Positions 55,288 through 63,978 of a DNA stretch of 64,000 nt are shown here, piece by piece; the stretch's first letter is position 1; each line of letters opens with the position of its first letter. The translations under genes were made by a program, and so were the position numbers. The notes under the pieces were generated by a model that did no database searches, was not told where the DNA came from, and saw only the letters and a program-made list of their open reading frames with translations. Location of the stretch: assembly GCF_004535825.1 (NCBI RefSeq), contig NZ_SGVY01000004.1, positions 62,001 through 126,000 on the forward strand. The letters are read 5' to 3'. This DNA comes from Segatella hominis. Its GTDB lineage: Bacteria; Bacteroidota; Bacteroidia; Bacteroidales; Bacteroidaceae.

Positions 55288-56412
55288 TTAGTCGTTGAGC
55301 AACATAGGCATGAGCAGCATGAGGACATCTTCGTTTTCAGGCTGTTCGGCTGGAACGATAATACCGGCACGACTTGGGTCTGCAAGTTGGATAATCACCT
55401 GCTCGCTGCTGAGGTTGTTGAGAATCTCCTGCAAGCTGCTGCCCTTGAAACCGATGCTCATGTTGGTATTGTTTGACTCGCATACGAGCTGTTCCTTGGC
55501 TGATGTAGCGAAATCTACATCCTCTGATGAAACCTCCATGTGGTTGTTGTCTATCTTGAGGCGAACCAACTGGCTGCTTTCGCTGGCGAATGGCATGACA
55601 CGGCGCAAGGCACTGATCAGGGCACGGCGATCTACAGTCACCTCGTTAGGGTTGTTTGGAATCACAGAGTTGTAGCTTGGGTATTTTCCCTCGTAGAGAA
55701 TACATCTCAAACTACCGTCTGTAAAGAGAATCTCTGCACTCTTCTCATCAAACTTGATGGTTACGTCACCTTCTTCGCGTGAGAGGATGTTCTTCAGGAG
55801 TGTAGCTGGCTTCTTAGGAAGATCGAAAGCAGCAGGAGTATCGCTCTTGATAGTGAAGTTCTTGTTGCGTACCAACTTATGTCCGTCACTGGCTACAATG
55901 TTGAGTGATTCTGGTGTCAAATCGAAGTAGATACCATTCATCACAGGGCGCAACTGGTCGTTGGCAGTAGCAAAGAGGGTACGGGTGATATTGTCGATGA
56001 GCACATCTGCGTCGATGGCTACTGTATGTGCAGCATCGTTAACGCTCTGTGTGCGAGGATATTCATCAGCACTTTGCGCTGTAAAGTTATAGAGACCATT
56101 CTGGTATAAGATCTTGATAGCCAAGGTGCCCTCAGTATCGATATCGAAATCGAGTGGCTGCTCAGGGAGTTCCTTGAGAGATTCGAGGATAACCTTGTTA
56201 GGGATACAGAATTCTCCTTCACCGTCGCACTCTGTGAGTTCGATGGTAGTCTTGAGAATATTGTCACTGTCGCTGGCTGTGATGGTCATCTCGCCTCCGG
56301 CTACTTGGAATAAGAAACAGTCAAGGATAGGCAGAGAGTTCTTTCCACCGATGACCTTGGCAAGCATGTTGAGCTTATTGCTCAACGCAGTACTGGATAA
56401 TGTAAATCTCAT
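55288..56412 (-). CDS. dnaN: DNA polymerase III beta subunit (sliding clamp)
   Basis: Processivity clamp, 374 residues in three similar domains. FTLSSTALSNKLNMLAKVIGGKNSLPIL opens domain 1; LRPVMNGIYFDLTPESLNIVASDGHKL is the domain 2 signature with the hydrophobic protein-binding pocket; the C-terminus ends EDVLMLLMPMLLND. No dnaA lies next to it. It starts the minus-strand run to recN. Confidence 0.97.
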   Translation of the reverse strand: MRFTLSSTALSNKLNMLAKVIGGKNSLPILDCFLFQVAGGEMTITASDSDNILKTTIELTECDGEGEFCIPNKVILESLKELPEQPLDFDIDTEGTLAIKILYQNGLYNFTAQSADEYPRTQSVNDAAHTVAIDADVLIDNITRTLFATANDQLRPVMNGIYFDLTPESLNIVASDGHKLVRNKNFTIKSDTPAAFDLPKKPATLLKNILSREEGDVTIKFDEKSAEILFTDGSLRCILYEGKYPSYNSVIPNNPNEVTVDRRALISALRRVMPFASESSQLVRLKIDNNHMEVSSEDVDFATSAKEQLVCESNNTNMSIGFKGSSLQEILNNLSSEQVIIQLADPSRAGIIVPAEQPENEDVLMLLMPMLLND

Positions 56413-56530
56413 GAGTATTTTGTATTTTAAATATTATCTGTTACTGATATTGTTGTTATTAATCTATTGTTTCTGTTATATGACGAGCCAGTAGGCAACT
56501 TGTTGTTTCCTAAAAGCTGTAATATGAGCA

Positions 56531-56562
56531 CAAAAATACAAAAAATATCGGTTATAGGCAAA
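56531..56562 (-). promoter_or_regulatory. Promoter of the dnaN operon
   Basis: Minus strand TTTG (56559-56562), 20 nt, TATTTTTG (56531-56538): full consensus. The leader is about 110 nt. In the same 252-nt gap a near match TAATTTCG on the plus strand (about 56610) may serve the DUF3127 gene. Confidence 0.8.
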
Positions 56563-56664
56563 AAAAACAGAGAAATGTTTTAGTTTTTGAACTATTTTTA
56601 GTAATTTCGCAAACTGAAAGGTAACTTTCTTCGTTTTTAAAACAAAATATTAATCGAGAAATAT

Positions 56665-57105
56665 ATGGAATTACAAGGAAAGGTCATTGCCGTTTTGCCT
56701 GAAAGAAGCGGTGTCTCTGCAAGAGGCGAGTGGAAGTCGCAGTCGTTTGTCATCGAGACTCACGAGCAATATCCTAAGAAATTAGTGTTTGACGTATTTG
56801 GCGCTGACCGTCTGGCTCAGTTCAACATACAGAGTGGTGAGGAGATTAATGTTTCATTCGACATTGATGCTCACGAATATAATGGTCGTTGGTTTAACAA
56901 TGTACGTGCCTGGAATGTAGTGAAGGTAGATCCTAATGCTGTTGGCATGATGGGTGGTGTTCAGCCTGGTGCAGCTCCATTCCCTCCAATGGGTGCTCCT
57001 GCTGCTCCTGCTGGTGGTGCAACTGCTCCATTCCCTCCAGCTCAGAATGTAGCTCCTGCTGCTGATGCCAATGCTGGTGGTAGTGCAGACGATCTTCCAT
57101 TCTAA
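56665..57105 (+). CDS. DUF3127 OB-fold protein with SSB-like acidic tail
   Basis: 146 residues. Residues 1-90 match DUF3127 (MELQGKVIAVLPERSGVSAR; HEYNGRWFNNVRAWNV), predicted to be an OB fold. Then a flexible Gly/Pro/Ala-rich linker (~95-138), and the last residues are DDLPF, very like the DDDIPF tip by which SSB recruits repair and replication proteins. It is divergent from dnaN. A single-strand DNA-binding role is inferred, not shown. Confidence 0.88.
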   Translation: MELQGKVIAVLPERSGVSARGEWKSQSFVIETHEQYPKKLVFDVFGADRLAQFNIQSGEEINVSFDIDAHEYNGRWFNNVRAWNVVKVDPNAVGMMGGVQPGAAPFPPMGAPAAPAGGATAPFPPAQNVAPAADANAGGSADDLPF

Positions 57106-57150
57106 ATGATGCCACATCTAAAGGATAGAAAATCGTTTAAATGATAACAC

Positions 57151-57190
57151 AAAATCGCTTCTTTCGAAAAGATTCGAAAGAAGCGATTTT
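57151..57190 (+). terminator. 18-bp perfect hairpin terminator after the DUF3127 gene
   Basis: Arms 57151-57168 and 57173-57190 are fully complementary around AAGA, and the right arm runs into TTTTTTAT. Confidence 0.9.
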
Positions 57191-57209
57191 TTATCTCTGT
57201 ACCCACTTT

Positions 57210-57257
57210 TTTTTCTCCCTGCCCACGCAAAAATTTTTGCGTGGGCAGGGAGAAAAA
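57210..57257. repeat. 48-bp perfect palindrome
   Basis: 24-nt arms with no loop; the core is GCGTGGGCAGGGAG and its complement, flanked by A/T runs. A partial copy (CTGGGCAGGGATTTTT, ~57268-57283) follows. It could act as a second, bidirectional terminator facing the small peptide gene. Far more GC-rich than the surrounding gap. Confidence 0.92.
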
Positions 57258-57361
57258 TATACCCAGGCTGGGCAGGGATTTTTCTATAGTAATAAAGTGG
57301 AATTTTTAAGAATCATAGAATGTGAATTGGGAGACTCGTTGTGAGGGTCATTGGGATGGTA

Positions 57362-57550
57362 TTAACAACCACCCCAATTGTCTGTATTATCCCACCAATT
57401 TTCATCCCCTTTATCTGGAGTATCTTCTGAAACGTCGAAGCCGTCAATAACAACGTCTGACTCGCCGCTTACTATTGACCCATATTTCATAGTGCATAAT
57501 TCATCAATCACTAACAGCTTGATTTCTGGCGATATATATTCTTTTCTCAT
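57362..57550 (-). CDS. Small hypothetical protein (62 aa)
   Basis: MRKEYISPEIKLLVIDELCTM, then a Gly/Asp-rich acidic tail ending WWDNTDNWGGC. Small proteins opening with MKKEYISP-like sequences are frequent in Prevotella and Bacteroides and have no known function. It starts 24 nt after the T9SS cargo gene on the same strand, so the two are likely co-transcribed. The Trp-rich, Cys-terminal end is unusual. It may be a peptide precursor, but there is no modification enzyme nearby. Confidence 0.65.
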   Translation of the reverse strand: MRKEYISPEIKLLVIDELCTMKYGSIVSGESDVVIDGFDVSEDTPDKGDENWWDNTDNWGGC

Positions 57551-57563
57551 ATAAGTTTTCTTC

Positions 57564-57595
57564 TTTTACTTTTTTACCTTTTTACTTTTTTACCT
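57564..57595 (-). repeat. Exact 16-bp tandem duplication at the T9SS gene stop
   Basis: 57564-57579 and 57580-57595 are identical (TTTTACTTTTTTACCT). The current stop codon (57574-57576) lies in the second copy, so the duplication itself shaped the last residues KGKKVKR. Confidence 0.92.
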
Positions 57596-59973
57596 TTAAC
57601 AATGTAGATTCCCTGTGGCAATCCTTCGAGTGAGGTGCCCTGTCGAACGAGTTGTCCCTGGAGGTTATAGACACCATCATACTGATAGGCAACGTGAGAG
57701 AATGCTGGGTCGGTGATGATGTCGCCGATACCTGTTGTTTCATCCTCAATTTCATTGATAAACAGTTTTACATCCTTGGCAGGAGAAGTGATGTTGGTGC
57801 CTTTATCTGTTGTGTTTGTCAACTCAAACCAGCAGCGGAAAGCCTTCAGACCATACTGTTTATTAGCAGGAACTTTATACATGGTTCCCTTGTTCATGAA
57901 GTAATCTCCATGCAGATCGTCACGCTTTACTCCTTCATCCTCATAGAAGTATCCCTTACCATCCTTTATATAGAAGGTCTTTGCCATGGTTCCCTTGCAT
58001 ACCATCTTGTTGTTGTCTGCATCTGTGGCAGTTGTACTTGTAGTATATTTTGAAACCCAATGCTTGTCGAGATTATCATTTAGCAAGGTCCTGTCCAATG
58101 TTACGCCTTGAATATCGTAATGGTTAGCTTTGATGCTGACCTTACCACCTGTGTATCGTCCAATGCCTTCTTCTGCGTAAGAGATACTTTCATTCTCGTC
58201 GAGCCAGTACCCGTGTTCTGCATTCTTGAGACGAGGTGTCATGTAAGCAGGATTCTCTCCTGCTGCTTTGGTAGGCTTGATGATATAGGGTGTAAATGCT
58301 TCGAGCATAACGTCATTATCACTATCGCATTCCACGGTCTTGAAGCGTACGCTGTTTGGTGTGAGTTTATATAACTTTGCCAATTTTACCTCATCGCCGA
58401 AGGTGTATCTCATCTGTCCGTATGTCAGATTAACTGGCAGGATGAGTGTATTCCATTTGTTGAGTTCAAAAGAGCGGTTCAAGTGGAGAATACAGTTTTT
58501 ATACTCCTCTATGGTCTCTGTCAGATATCTCAAGTCTGGGTTGTTCTCATCAAGCACAAGGTCTGGTGCATTAGTAGATTCGCCAGCATAGAGCAAGCGG
58601 AAATTGTCGAAGGCTGTCCATTCGCCAGTGGCAGGGGTGTTAGCGTTCTCTACCTTGATGCCGATGATAAGAAATCCACCCATGTTTGCTAAATCTTCGG
58701 TAGTTAAATGAATCATGACCTCATTCTCGTACTTGTCATTGTAGAATTCTTTACCTGCTTCTAATAAATCTTTAGGACCATTGGCTTCTAAAGGATTGAG
58801 GGTAGTTGATGCCGTTTTTCCTACATAAAATGAATTAACAAATAACTTTGCCAAACCATTTGTGTTGCTGAAGCCATTACAGCGGACAATATACCAGCCT
58901 GCTTTATCTACAGTCACCAATTGATGTATTTCTGTATTATGCCTTTCTTTTATATCTCCGCAGAAATATTTTCCGTTTTTATAAAGATACTCATCGTTAT
59001 TGGAAGCTTCTCCTTTGTAGTAATTTTCTGTTTTTTTCTTATAAAACCCTTCGACACCAAAACGGACATTGTCTGGGTTTTGGGGAACCAACCACTTTTC
59101 AGAATTTGATCTATTGTAATTAAAGCCAGGATTCTGAATCAAGAATGTGGCATCAATTGGAGAGGAAAGATCTGATGGAGAAGCATTAAAAAGCTCGTAA
59201 TATTCCTTTAATGTGATTAACTTCCAAAGTTGATACTCACTGTTTTGTGGTGTTTCGCTTATTGCGTTACAGAAATTACCTTCTGGATCATCTGGTGTTG
59301 CCGTTAAATATCTGCAGTTTCCATCTTTGTCTCCGTATGTAGAAATCTTATAAATTTTGTTGGTTTGTGCATCATATCCGTCAGCTTGTTCGAATTTCCA
59401 ACCGTATTTATACGAGGCGTTTGATGGAAGACAATCTAAATAAACACCATCATGCTTACTATCTATATAATACTGGACATAATTGTATTGATTATCTACG
59501 GTTTCAGTCTTTTTTACATAATTCTGAAGTGTACGGATATTGTAAGTGTCTTGAGTTGTTGAATTTTTCCAAATCCAAAGATACATACCCGTATTACTTA
59601 AACTGGCATGTCGACCGTATGCGCCACCGATGTTAAAGAACTTTTCTGTTCTAACATTCAGAAGAAGGAATGTTGAATCAGCATACTTTGGATTATTGGG
59701 AGTTTCTCGACATGCGTCGTTTAGTGTTGCAAGATTCTCAGGATCTGCCCCCACCAATTTACTCACATCAAGTTGTGCTTTATTGCTCTGAGTAGAAGTA
59801 CCCAGAGTTGTTGCATTTTTTGTAGTTTTTTGATGTGCAGTTAATGTTTTTGAGTCTGAAGCTTTAACATGTGAATTAGCTCCACCCAAAAATAACCCGA
59901 ATAACATAATACATGTGATGGTGAGAAGACCATTTGCCCCCCCATCATACGATTTTCTCAGTAAATCAATCAT
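57574..59973 (-). CDS. Large secreted protein with type IX secretion C-terminal signal
   Basis: About 799 residues. The ATG at 59973 gives a leader with a long hydrophobic segment (LLTITCIMLFGLFLGGANSHVKA); a GTG at 59985 is also possible. Several beta-rich regions follow: a lectin-like part (~70-240; TFLLLNVRTEKFFNIGGAYG) and a CBM/galactose-binding-like part (~270-460; GWYIVRCNGFSNT). The C-terminus VYNLQGQLVRQGTSLEGLPQ followed by GIYIVKGKKVKR is a type A T9SS sorting signal, so it should be exported and anchored at the surface. Ligand unknown. Confidence 0.85.
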   Translation of the reverse strand: MIDLLRKSYDGGANGLLTITCIMLFGLFLGGANSHVKASDSKTLTAHQKTTKNATTLGTSTQSNKAQLDVSKLVGADPENLATLNDACRETPNNPKYADSTFLLLNVRTEKFFNIGGAYGRHASLSNTGMYLWIWKNSTTQDTYNIRTLQNYVKKTETVDNQYNYVQYYIDSKHDGVYLDCLPSNASYKYGWKFEQADGYDAQTNKIYKISTYGDKDGNCRYLTATPDDPEGNFCNAISETPQNSEYQLWKLITLKEYYELFNASPSDLSSPIDATFLIQNPGFNYNRSNSEKWLVPQNPDNVRFGVEGFYKKKTENYYKGEASNNDEYLYKNGKYFCGDIKERHNTEIHQLVTVDKAGWYIVRCNGFSNTNGLAKLFVNSFYVGKTASTTLNPLEANGPKDLLEAGKEFYNDKYENEVMIHLTTEDLANMGGFLIIGIKVENANTPATGEWTAFDNFRLLYAGESTNAPDLVLDENNPDLRYLTETIEEYKNCILHLNRSFELNKWNTLILPVNLTYGQMRYTFGDEVKLAKLYKLTPNSVRFKTVECDSDNDVMLEAFTPYIIKPTKAAGENPAYMTPRLKNAEHGYWLDENESISYAEEGIGRYTGGKVSIKANHYDIQGVTLDRTLLNDNLDKHWVSKYTTSTTATDADNNKMVCKGTMAKTFYIKDGKGYFYEDEGVKRDDLHGDYFMNKGTMYKVPANKQYGLKAFRCWFELTNTTDKGTNITSPAKDVKLFINEIEDETTGIGDIITDPAFSHVAYQYDGVYNLQGQLVRQGTSLEGLPQGIYIVKGKKVKR

Positions 59974-60121
59974 TTTTTTATCCACTAAAACTTTTATATA
60001 TACTTACTTTTACATGCATAGAGTATTGATGTCTCTATTAGACTATAGCTGTAAACTTTAATTATCTTATTTGTTGATTCTATTCAGATGGGACATTCGT
60101 CTGAAAGCCCCTTTTTGGGTA

Positions 60122-60129
60122 CAAAGATA
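60122..60129 (-). promoter_or_regulatory. Candidate -7 element for the T9SS cargo gene
   Basis: Minus strand TATCTTTG, about 150 nt before the start codon; no TTTG at 19-21 nt. In the leader, TTCAGATG/CGTCTGAA can form an 8-bp stem near 60083-60106. The rest of the 256-nt gap is AT-rich. Confidence 0.5.
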
Positions 60130-60229
60130 TGAATAATTTTCGAATTTCTATACTTTGTAATTGTTACAATCCCGTTACATTAATATTATTTTAGAATTAT
60201 ATTTATATTTTTTCTAAAATTTCGGTTTT

Positions 60230-61417
60230 CTATTCCATTCTTCTTCTTTTCTCAAAGAATTTCTTGGAAGCGAGGAAAAAGAGGGCTACACTGGCAGCAT
60301 TTTCTATCGCTACCATCCAGAAAGTTGTATTGTAACTGAAATGTTCTGCCACGACGCCTCCTAAAAGACAACCGATACCGAAACCTAAATCCCAACCGGT
60401 AAGAATACTACTGTTGGCAGTACCTCGTTGGTCGTGGCGGGCTACATTGATAAACATGTTGAGGAAAGCAGGGTAGAGGTGTCCATTGCCCAGTCCGATG
60501 AGGGCAGCAGAGAGATAATAAGCTATCGGATGATGAACGCCTACGAAGAGAAGGAATCCCACCAGAGAAATGCACATACCTTCGGCTGCATTCTGAGTTA
60601 ACTTACCTTGGCTCAATGCCTTACGACCTTGCAGACGGGAGGTGAAGAGACCGATGGAAAGAATGGCAAAATAGGTGCCGGTTCCTCCCGTAATGCCCAA
60701 TTCCTCCTTGCTGTAGATGGCAAGGTAATTGCTGAGGACTCCCCAACAGAAACCAAACATGGCGATATTGATGGCGAGCAACCAGGCACGGGTCAGGAAG
60801 AAACGGTCGAAAGAGATTTTCTCCTTGTTCTTGATGATTTCCTTCTCTGGTAAGCGGATGGTTCCTGCGATAACTACAGAGGCTAAAGCCACCAAAAAGG
60901 CTATCCAGAAAAGAACCATGTAGCTCCCCACGAAATCGTGGAGATAAATTCCTATGGATGGAGCAATAGCCATGGCGAAGTTATTGCTCAATCCATAGAG
61001 ACCGATACCTTCATTGCGGCGGCTCGAAGGGAGTACATCGATGGCACAGGTACTGTTGGCTACTGTGACTGCACCGAAAGGACCGCCATGAAGGGTACGG
61101 CAAATGGCAAACATGAGGATGGTGCCAGCGGCGATATAACCGGCAAAGAAGATGGCAAAGCCCGACAAACAGAACATGAGTACCTTCTTTCGGGAGAAAC
61201 TATCGACTACATATCCACTGAATGGTCGGATGATGAGAGCTGCCACGGTATAGCCGCTCAGTACGATTCCAATGGTATCCTTCGTTGCTCCGAAAGTCTC
61301 GCTCAGATAGAGTGGGAGCAGGGGAGTAAGAAGGTAGAAGGCAAAGTACAACAGGAAATTGGTTGTCATCACCTTCACATAGTTTGCATTCCAGAGTTTC
61401 TCTTTATTCGTTGACAT
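60230..61417 (-). CDS. MFS transporter, drug-efflux-like
   Basis: 395-residue inner-membrane protein with twelve predicted transmembrane segments. GYVVDSFSRKKVLMFCLSGF is the A-motif of 12-helix exporters, and RTLHGGPFGAVTVANST is typical of the same subgroup. It follows nudC by 27 nt. The substrate is unknown; its operon partners handle nucleotides. Confidence 0.87.
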   Translation of the reverse strand: MSTNKEKLWNANYVKVMTTNFLLYFAFYLLTPLLPLYLSETFGATKDTIGIVLSGYTVAALIIRPFSGYVVDSFSRKKVLMFCLSGFAIFFAGYIAAGTILMFAICRTLHGGPFGAVTVANSTCAIDVLPSSRRNEGIGLYGLSNNFAMAIAPSIGIYLHDFVGSYMVLFWIAFLVALASVVIAGTIRLPEKEIIKNKEKISFDRFFLTRAWLLAINIAMFGFCWGVLSNYLAIYSKEELGITGGTGTYFAILSIGLFTSRLQGRKALSQGKLTQNAAEGMCISLVGFLLFVGVHHPIAYYLSAALIGLGNGHLYPAFLNMFINVARHDQRGTANSSILTGWDLGFGIGCLLGGVVAEHFSYNTTFWMVAIENAASVALFFLASKKFFEKRRRME

Positions 61418-61444
61418 ACACCTATATGTTTTACCGTTAATGAA

Positions 61445-62215
61445 TTATTTTTCTTCCAACCAGGCATCAATAAGCTTTCTGGCGATGGAAAGTTTCTCGG
61501 GGAGGATAGGGAGATTGTCCTTCCTAAACCATCTTCCGCGGGAGAGTTCTTCTTTCTGAAGATGAATCTCCCCATCTACGTAGTCGGCTGTAAAACCAAT
61601 CATCAGTCCGCTCGGATAAGGCCACGGCTGGGAACCGAAGTATTTGATATTGGTAATGGTGAGTCCGGTTTCCTCCATCACCTCACGGTGAACGGCTTCC
61701 TCCAGGCTCTCACCAGTCTCTACGAATCCCGCTACGAGACTGTCGAAATTACCCTTGAAGTTGCGGGCATGAACAAGAAGCACCTCATCGCCCTTGTGGA
61801 TGAGTACGATGATGGCTGTGGCGAGGGAAGGCCAAACCTGTTTGCCGCAGTTGGTACATTTCTTACTGATATCTGTCGCCATTTCCATAGGCGCACCGCA
61901 GACACCGCAGAAGTGGGTATTCTGGTCCCAGTAGTTCAATTCCTGACACTTGCCAGCCTTCTGGTAGAGTGCCGGAGAGAGCTTGTAGAAACTGGGACGG
62001 AGGCCGCACATCTCGTATTTCGGATTGTCTGTGATAGGTTCAGGAATAGTGAACGTTTTCACCTCCGTACCATCCTCCATCGGAGTAATGTTGAGGATAT
62101 GTGTCCAGGGCTTCGTCTCTATCGGGCACTCCTCACTGCATGGAATCGTGTAGGTTCCGTCTTCTCTCTTTTCCAAGACGATATCCGTCTTGCAGAATAT
62201 AAACCAATATTTCAT
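61445..62215 (-). CDS. nudC: NAD+ diphosphatase (NudC-like)
   Basis: Nudix hydrolase of 256 residues that splits NAD(H) into NMN(H) and AMP; some relatives remove NAD caps from RNA. Zinc site CGVCG...CTNCG, the Nudix box GFVETGESLEEAVHREVMEETG, and the NudC marker SQPWPYPSGLMIGF. Its ATG overlaps the stop of the nucleotidase gene (ATGA), so translation is coupled. Confidence 0.95.
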   Translation of the reverse strand: MKYWFIFCKTDIVLEKREDGTYTIPCSEECPIETKPWTHILNITPMEDGTEVKTFTIPEPITDNPKYEMCGLRPSFYKLSPALYQKAGKCQELNYWDQNTHFCGVCGAPMEMATDISKKCTNCGKQVWPSLATAIIVLIHKGDEVLLVHARNFKGNFDSLVAGFVETGESLEEAVHREVMEETGLTITNIKYFGSQPWPYPSGLMIGFTADYVDGEIHLQKEELSRGRWFRKDNLPILPEKLSIARKLIDAWLEEK

Positions 62216-63978
62216 TTTTTCTTACCGAATAAAAGTTGATAGTCTCTTTCTGCGGCAGGCTTCACCCAATTCTCTGGCACAAATTTCCAGTTGCCGTTAG
62301 CCTTTGCCTCAATTTCGCCCATGCGTGAAATCTCCTCCATGAGATAGAAACGCTGGTCTTTCTCACTGCGATATACGATGCGCTTCTCCAGTTCTTCCTT
62401 TGGAATACCGGCACCCTTGGTCAGGAGTTCACCACCGCCATTGCCGCGATAACTGTTCACTGCCACATTGTAGAATTTCTTCTCATCGAAAGGTTGTCCG
62501 TTGCTCATGCGCAGGATCTTCACCTTCTCTCCGTCTGGCTTGGTGACATCCACCTCGTAGTCGATGCCCGCAGCACTGTCGAAATTGAAAGAGAAGTTCT
62601 TGAAACCGAGTCGTTGCTGGTCGCCGAAAGTCTTTTCATCCAGCAGCAGGAGATGGTCGTCAGGACTCTTCATGGTGTTGACCCAGAGGTCGTAGCTCAT
62701 TTCCAGATGCTTGCGTATCTCTTCACCGGTGAGGCGCATGGTATAGAGTCCGTTCTCATATTTATAGAGATTGAACATATCGCTGACACGGATAGGTCCC
62801 TCCTCAATGACAGCATTCATCTGCAGCGGAGCATTGAAAGCGATGTCGGCCTTGGTAATCTGGAGCATCAGGTTGAGGATGAAATCATTGAAAGCGCAAT
62901 CGCCGAAGAATGCCTCACGACTGTAGATGGCGTTCTTGAAAGTTCCGATTTCCTTGTTGACATACTTATCTACCGCTTCCATCTGAGGCTTGAAGGCTGC
63001 CATGAATTTCTCATCGATAGGACAGTCTGTCACGTCTGCTATCTTGCCATGCACCTGCTTGTTCTGCAGGATATGCGCCGTCTTGTTGTTGATGGTATGC
63101 TCATCGATGGTGATGGTGATTTCTGCATCTGCCACGCTGATGGCATTGTTGGCAGGGTCGAGACAAACCACCTGCTTGCCCTCATTATTGGTGATGGTCT
63201 TGCAATGGCGGGTATGGTCGTGACCGAAGAGTACCAGGTCGAATCCCGGAACCTCCTGTGCCACCTTCTGTGCTGCATCTTCCTCGTATTCCTCGGTCTT
63301 GATGCCGCCGTCCCAACCGCTATGGAAGAGACCGATCACAACATCCGGGTCTTCCTTCTCCTGCAACTGCTTCATCCAGTACTTGGCAGAAGTCACCATG
63401 TTCTCAAAGCGGAGACCGCTCCAGAGGTTTTCTGCCAACCAGTTAGGGATGGCAGGAGTAATCATGCCCAGGACGGCAATCTTTACACCCTCGCGGTTGA
63501 GGATGATATAAGGTTTCACGTAAGGAGCCTGTGTCTTGGTGTCGATGATATTGGCACCGATCACAGGACAGTTGAGCTCCTTGATCCATTTGTCGTAAAC
63601 CGCATGACCGGTTTCAACATCGTGATTACCAAAGGTTTGTGCGTCATACTTCAAGTAGTTTACCACATCCGCTGCCACGTTTCTTTCCTTCGTGGCGATA
63701 TAATTATAATAGTAGCAGGTAGGTTGTCCCTGCAGGATATCTCCGTTTTCCAGCAGGATGAGATTATCCTTGTAGGTTTGGCGGAGAGAATCCACGTATG
63801 AAGAAACACGAGCGAGCGAACCAGCCTTCGGCTTGCGGTTGATGAAATCGTAAGGGAAGAAGGAACCGTGTACGTCACTGGTTTCTATTACTCTTAGCTT
63901 GACAGTTCTTTGTTTAGCCATGATTGCATTTGGATTAAGAGTTAGCGCCATCAGTAGCGCGGCCATTAATTGTTTCAT
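62212..63978 (-). CDS. Exported 5'-nucleotidase/2',3'-cyclic phosphodiesterase (UshA-like)
   Basis: 588 residues. Signal peptide (KQLMAALLMALTLNPNAIMA), metallophosphatase domain (~22-280: ETSDVHGSFFPYD, ENGDILQGQP, FGNHDVETGH, HSGWDGG, GHDHTRH), then the 5'-nucleotidase C-terminal domain (~330-545, with NAVIEEGPIRVSDMF and YRGNGGGELLTKG). It should act in the periplasm or at the surface, releasing nucleosides from nucleotides. First gene of the operon with nudC and an MFS gene. Confidence 0.94.
   Translation of the reverse strand: MKQLMAALLMALTLNPNAIMAKQRTVKLRVIETSDVHGSFFPYDFINRKPKAGSLARVSSYVDSLRQTYKDNLILLENGDILQGQPTCYYYNYIATKERNVAADVVNYLKYDAQTFGNHDVETGHAVYDKWIKELNCPVIGANIIDTKTQAPYVKPYIILNREGVKIAVLGMITPAIPNWLAENLWSGLRFENMVTSAKYWMKQLQEKEDPDVVIGLFHSGWDGGIKTEEYEEDAAQKVAQEVPGFDLVLFGHDHTRHCKTITNNEGKQVVCLDPANNAISVADAEITITIDEHTINNKTAHILQNKQVHGKIADVTDCPIDEKFMAAFKPQMEAVDKYVNKEIGTFKNAIYSREAFFGDCAFNDFILNLMLQITKADIAFNAPLQMNAVIEEGPIRVSDMFNLYKYENGLYTMRLTGEEIRKHLEMSYDLWVNTMKSPDDHLLLLDEKTFGDQQRLGFKNFSFNFDSAAGIDYEVDVTKPDGEKVKILRMSNGQPFDEKKFYNVAVNSYRGNGGGELLTKGAGIPKEELEKRIVYRSEKDQRFYLMEEISRMGEIEAKANGNWKFVPENWVKPAAERDYQLLFGKKK

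Noticed and set aside
57210-57257. Palindrome considered as an insertion-sequence end
   Set aside because: No transposase, no target duplication and no second copy at a plausible distance.
62494-63801. Long plus-strand open frame opposite the 5'-nucleotidase gene
   Set aside because: Antisense shadow: the minus-strand protein has clear domains and motifs, the plus-strand product has none.
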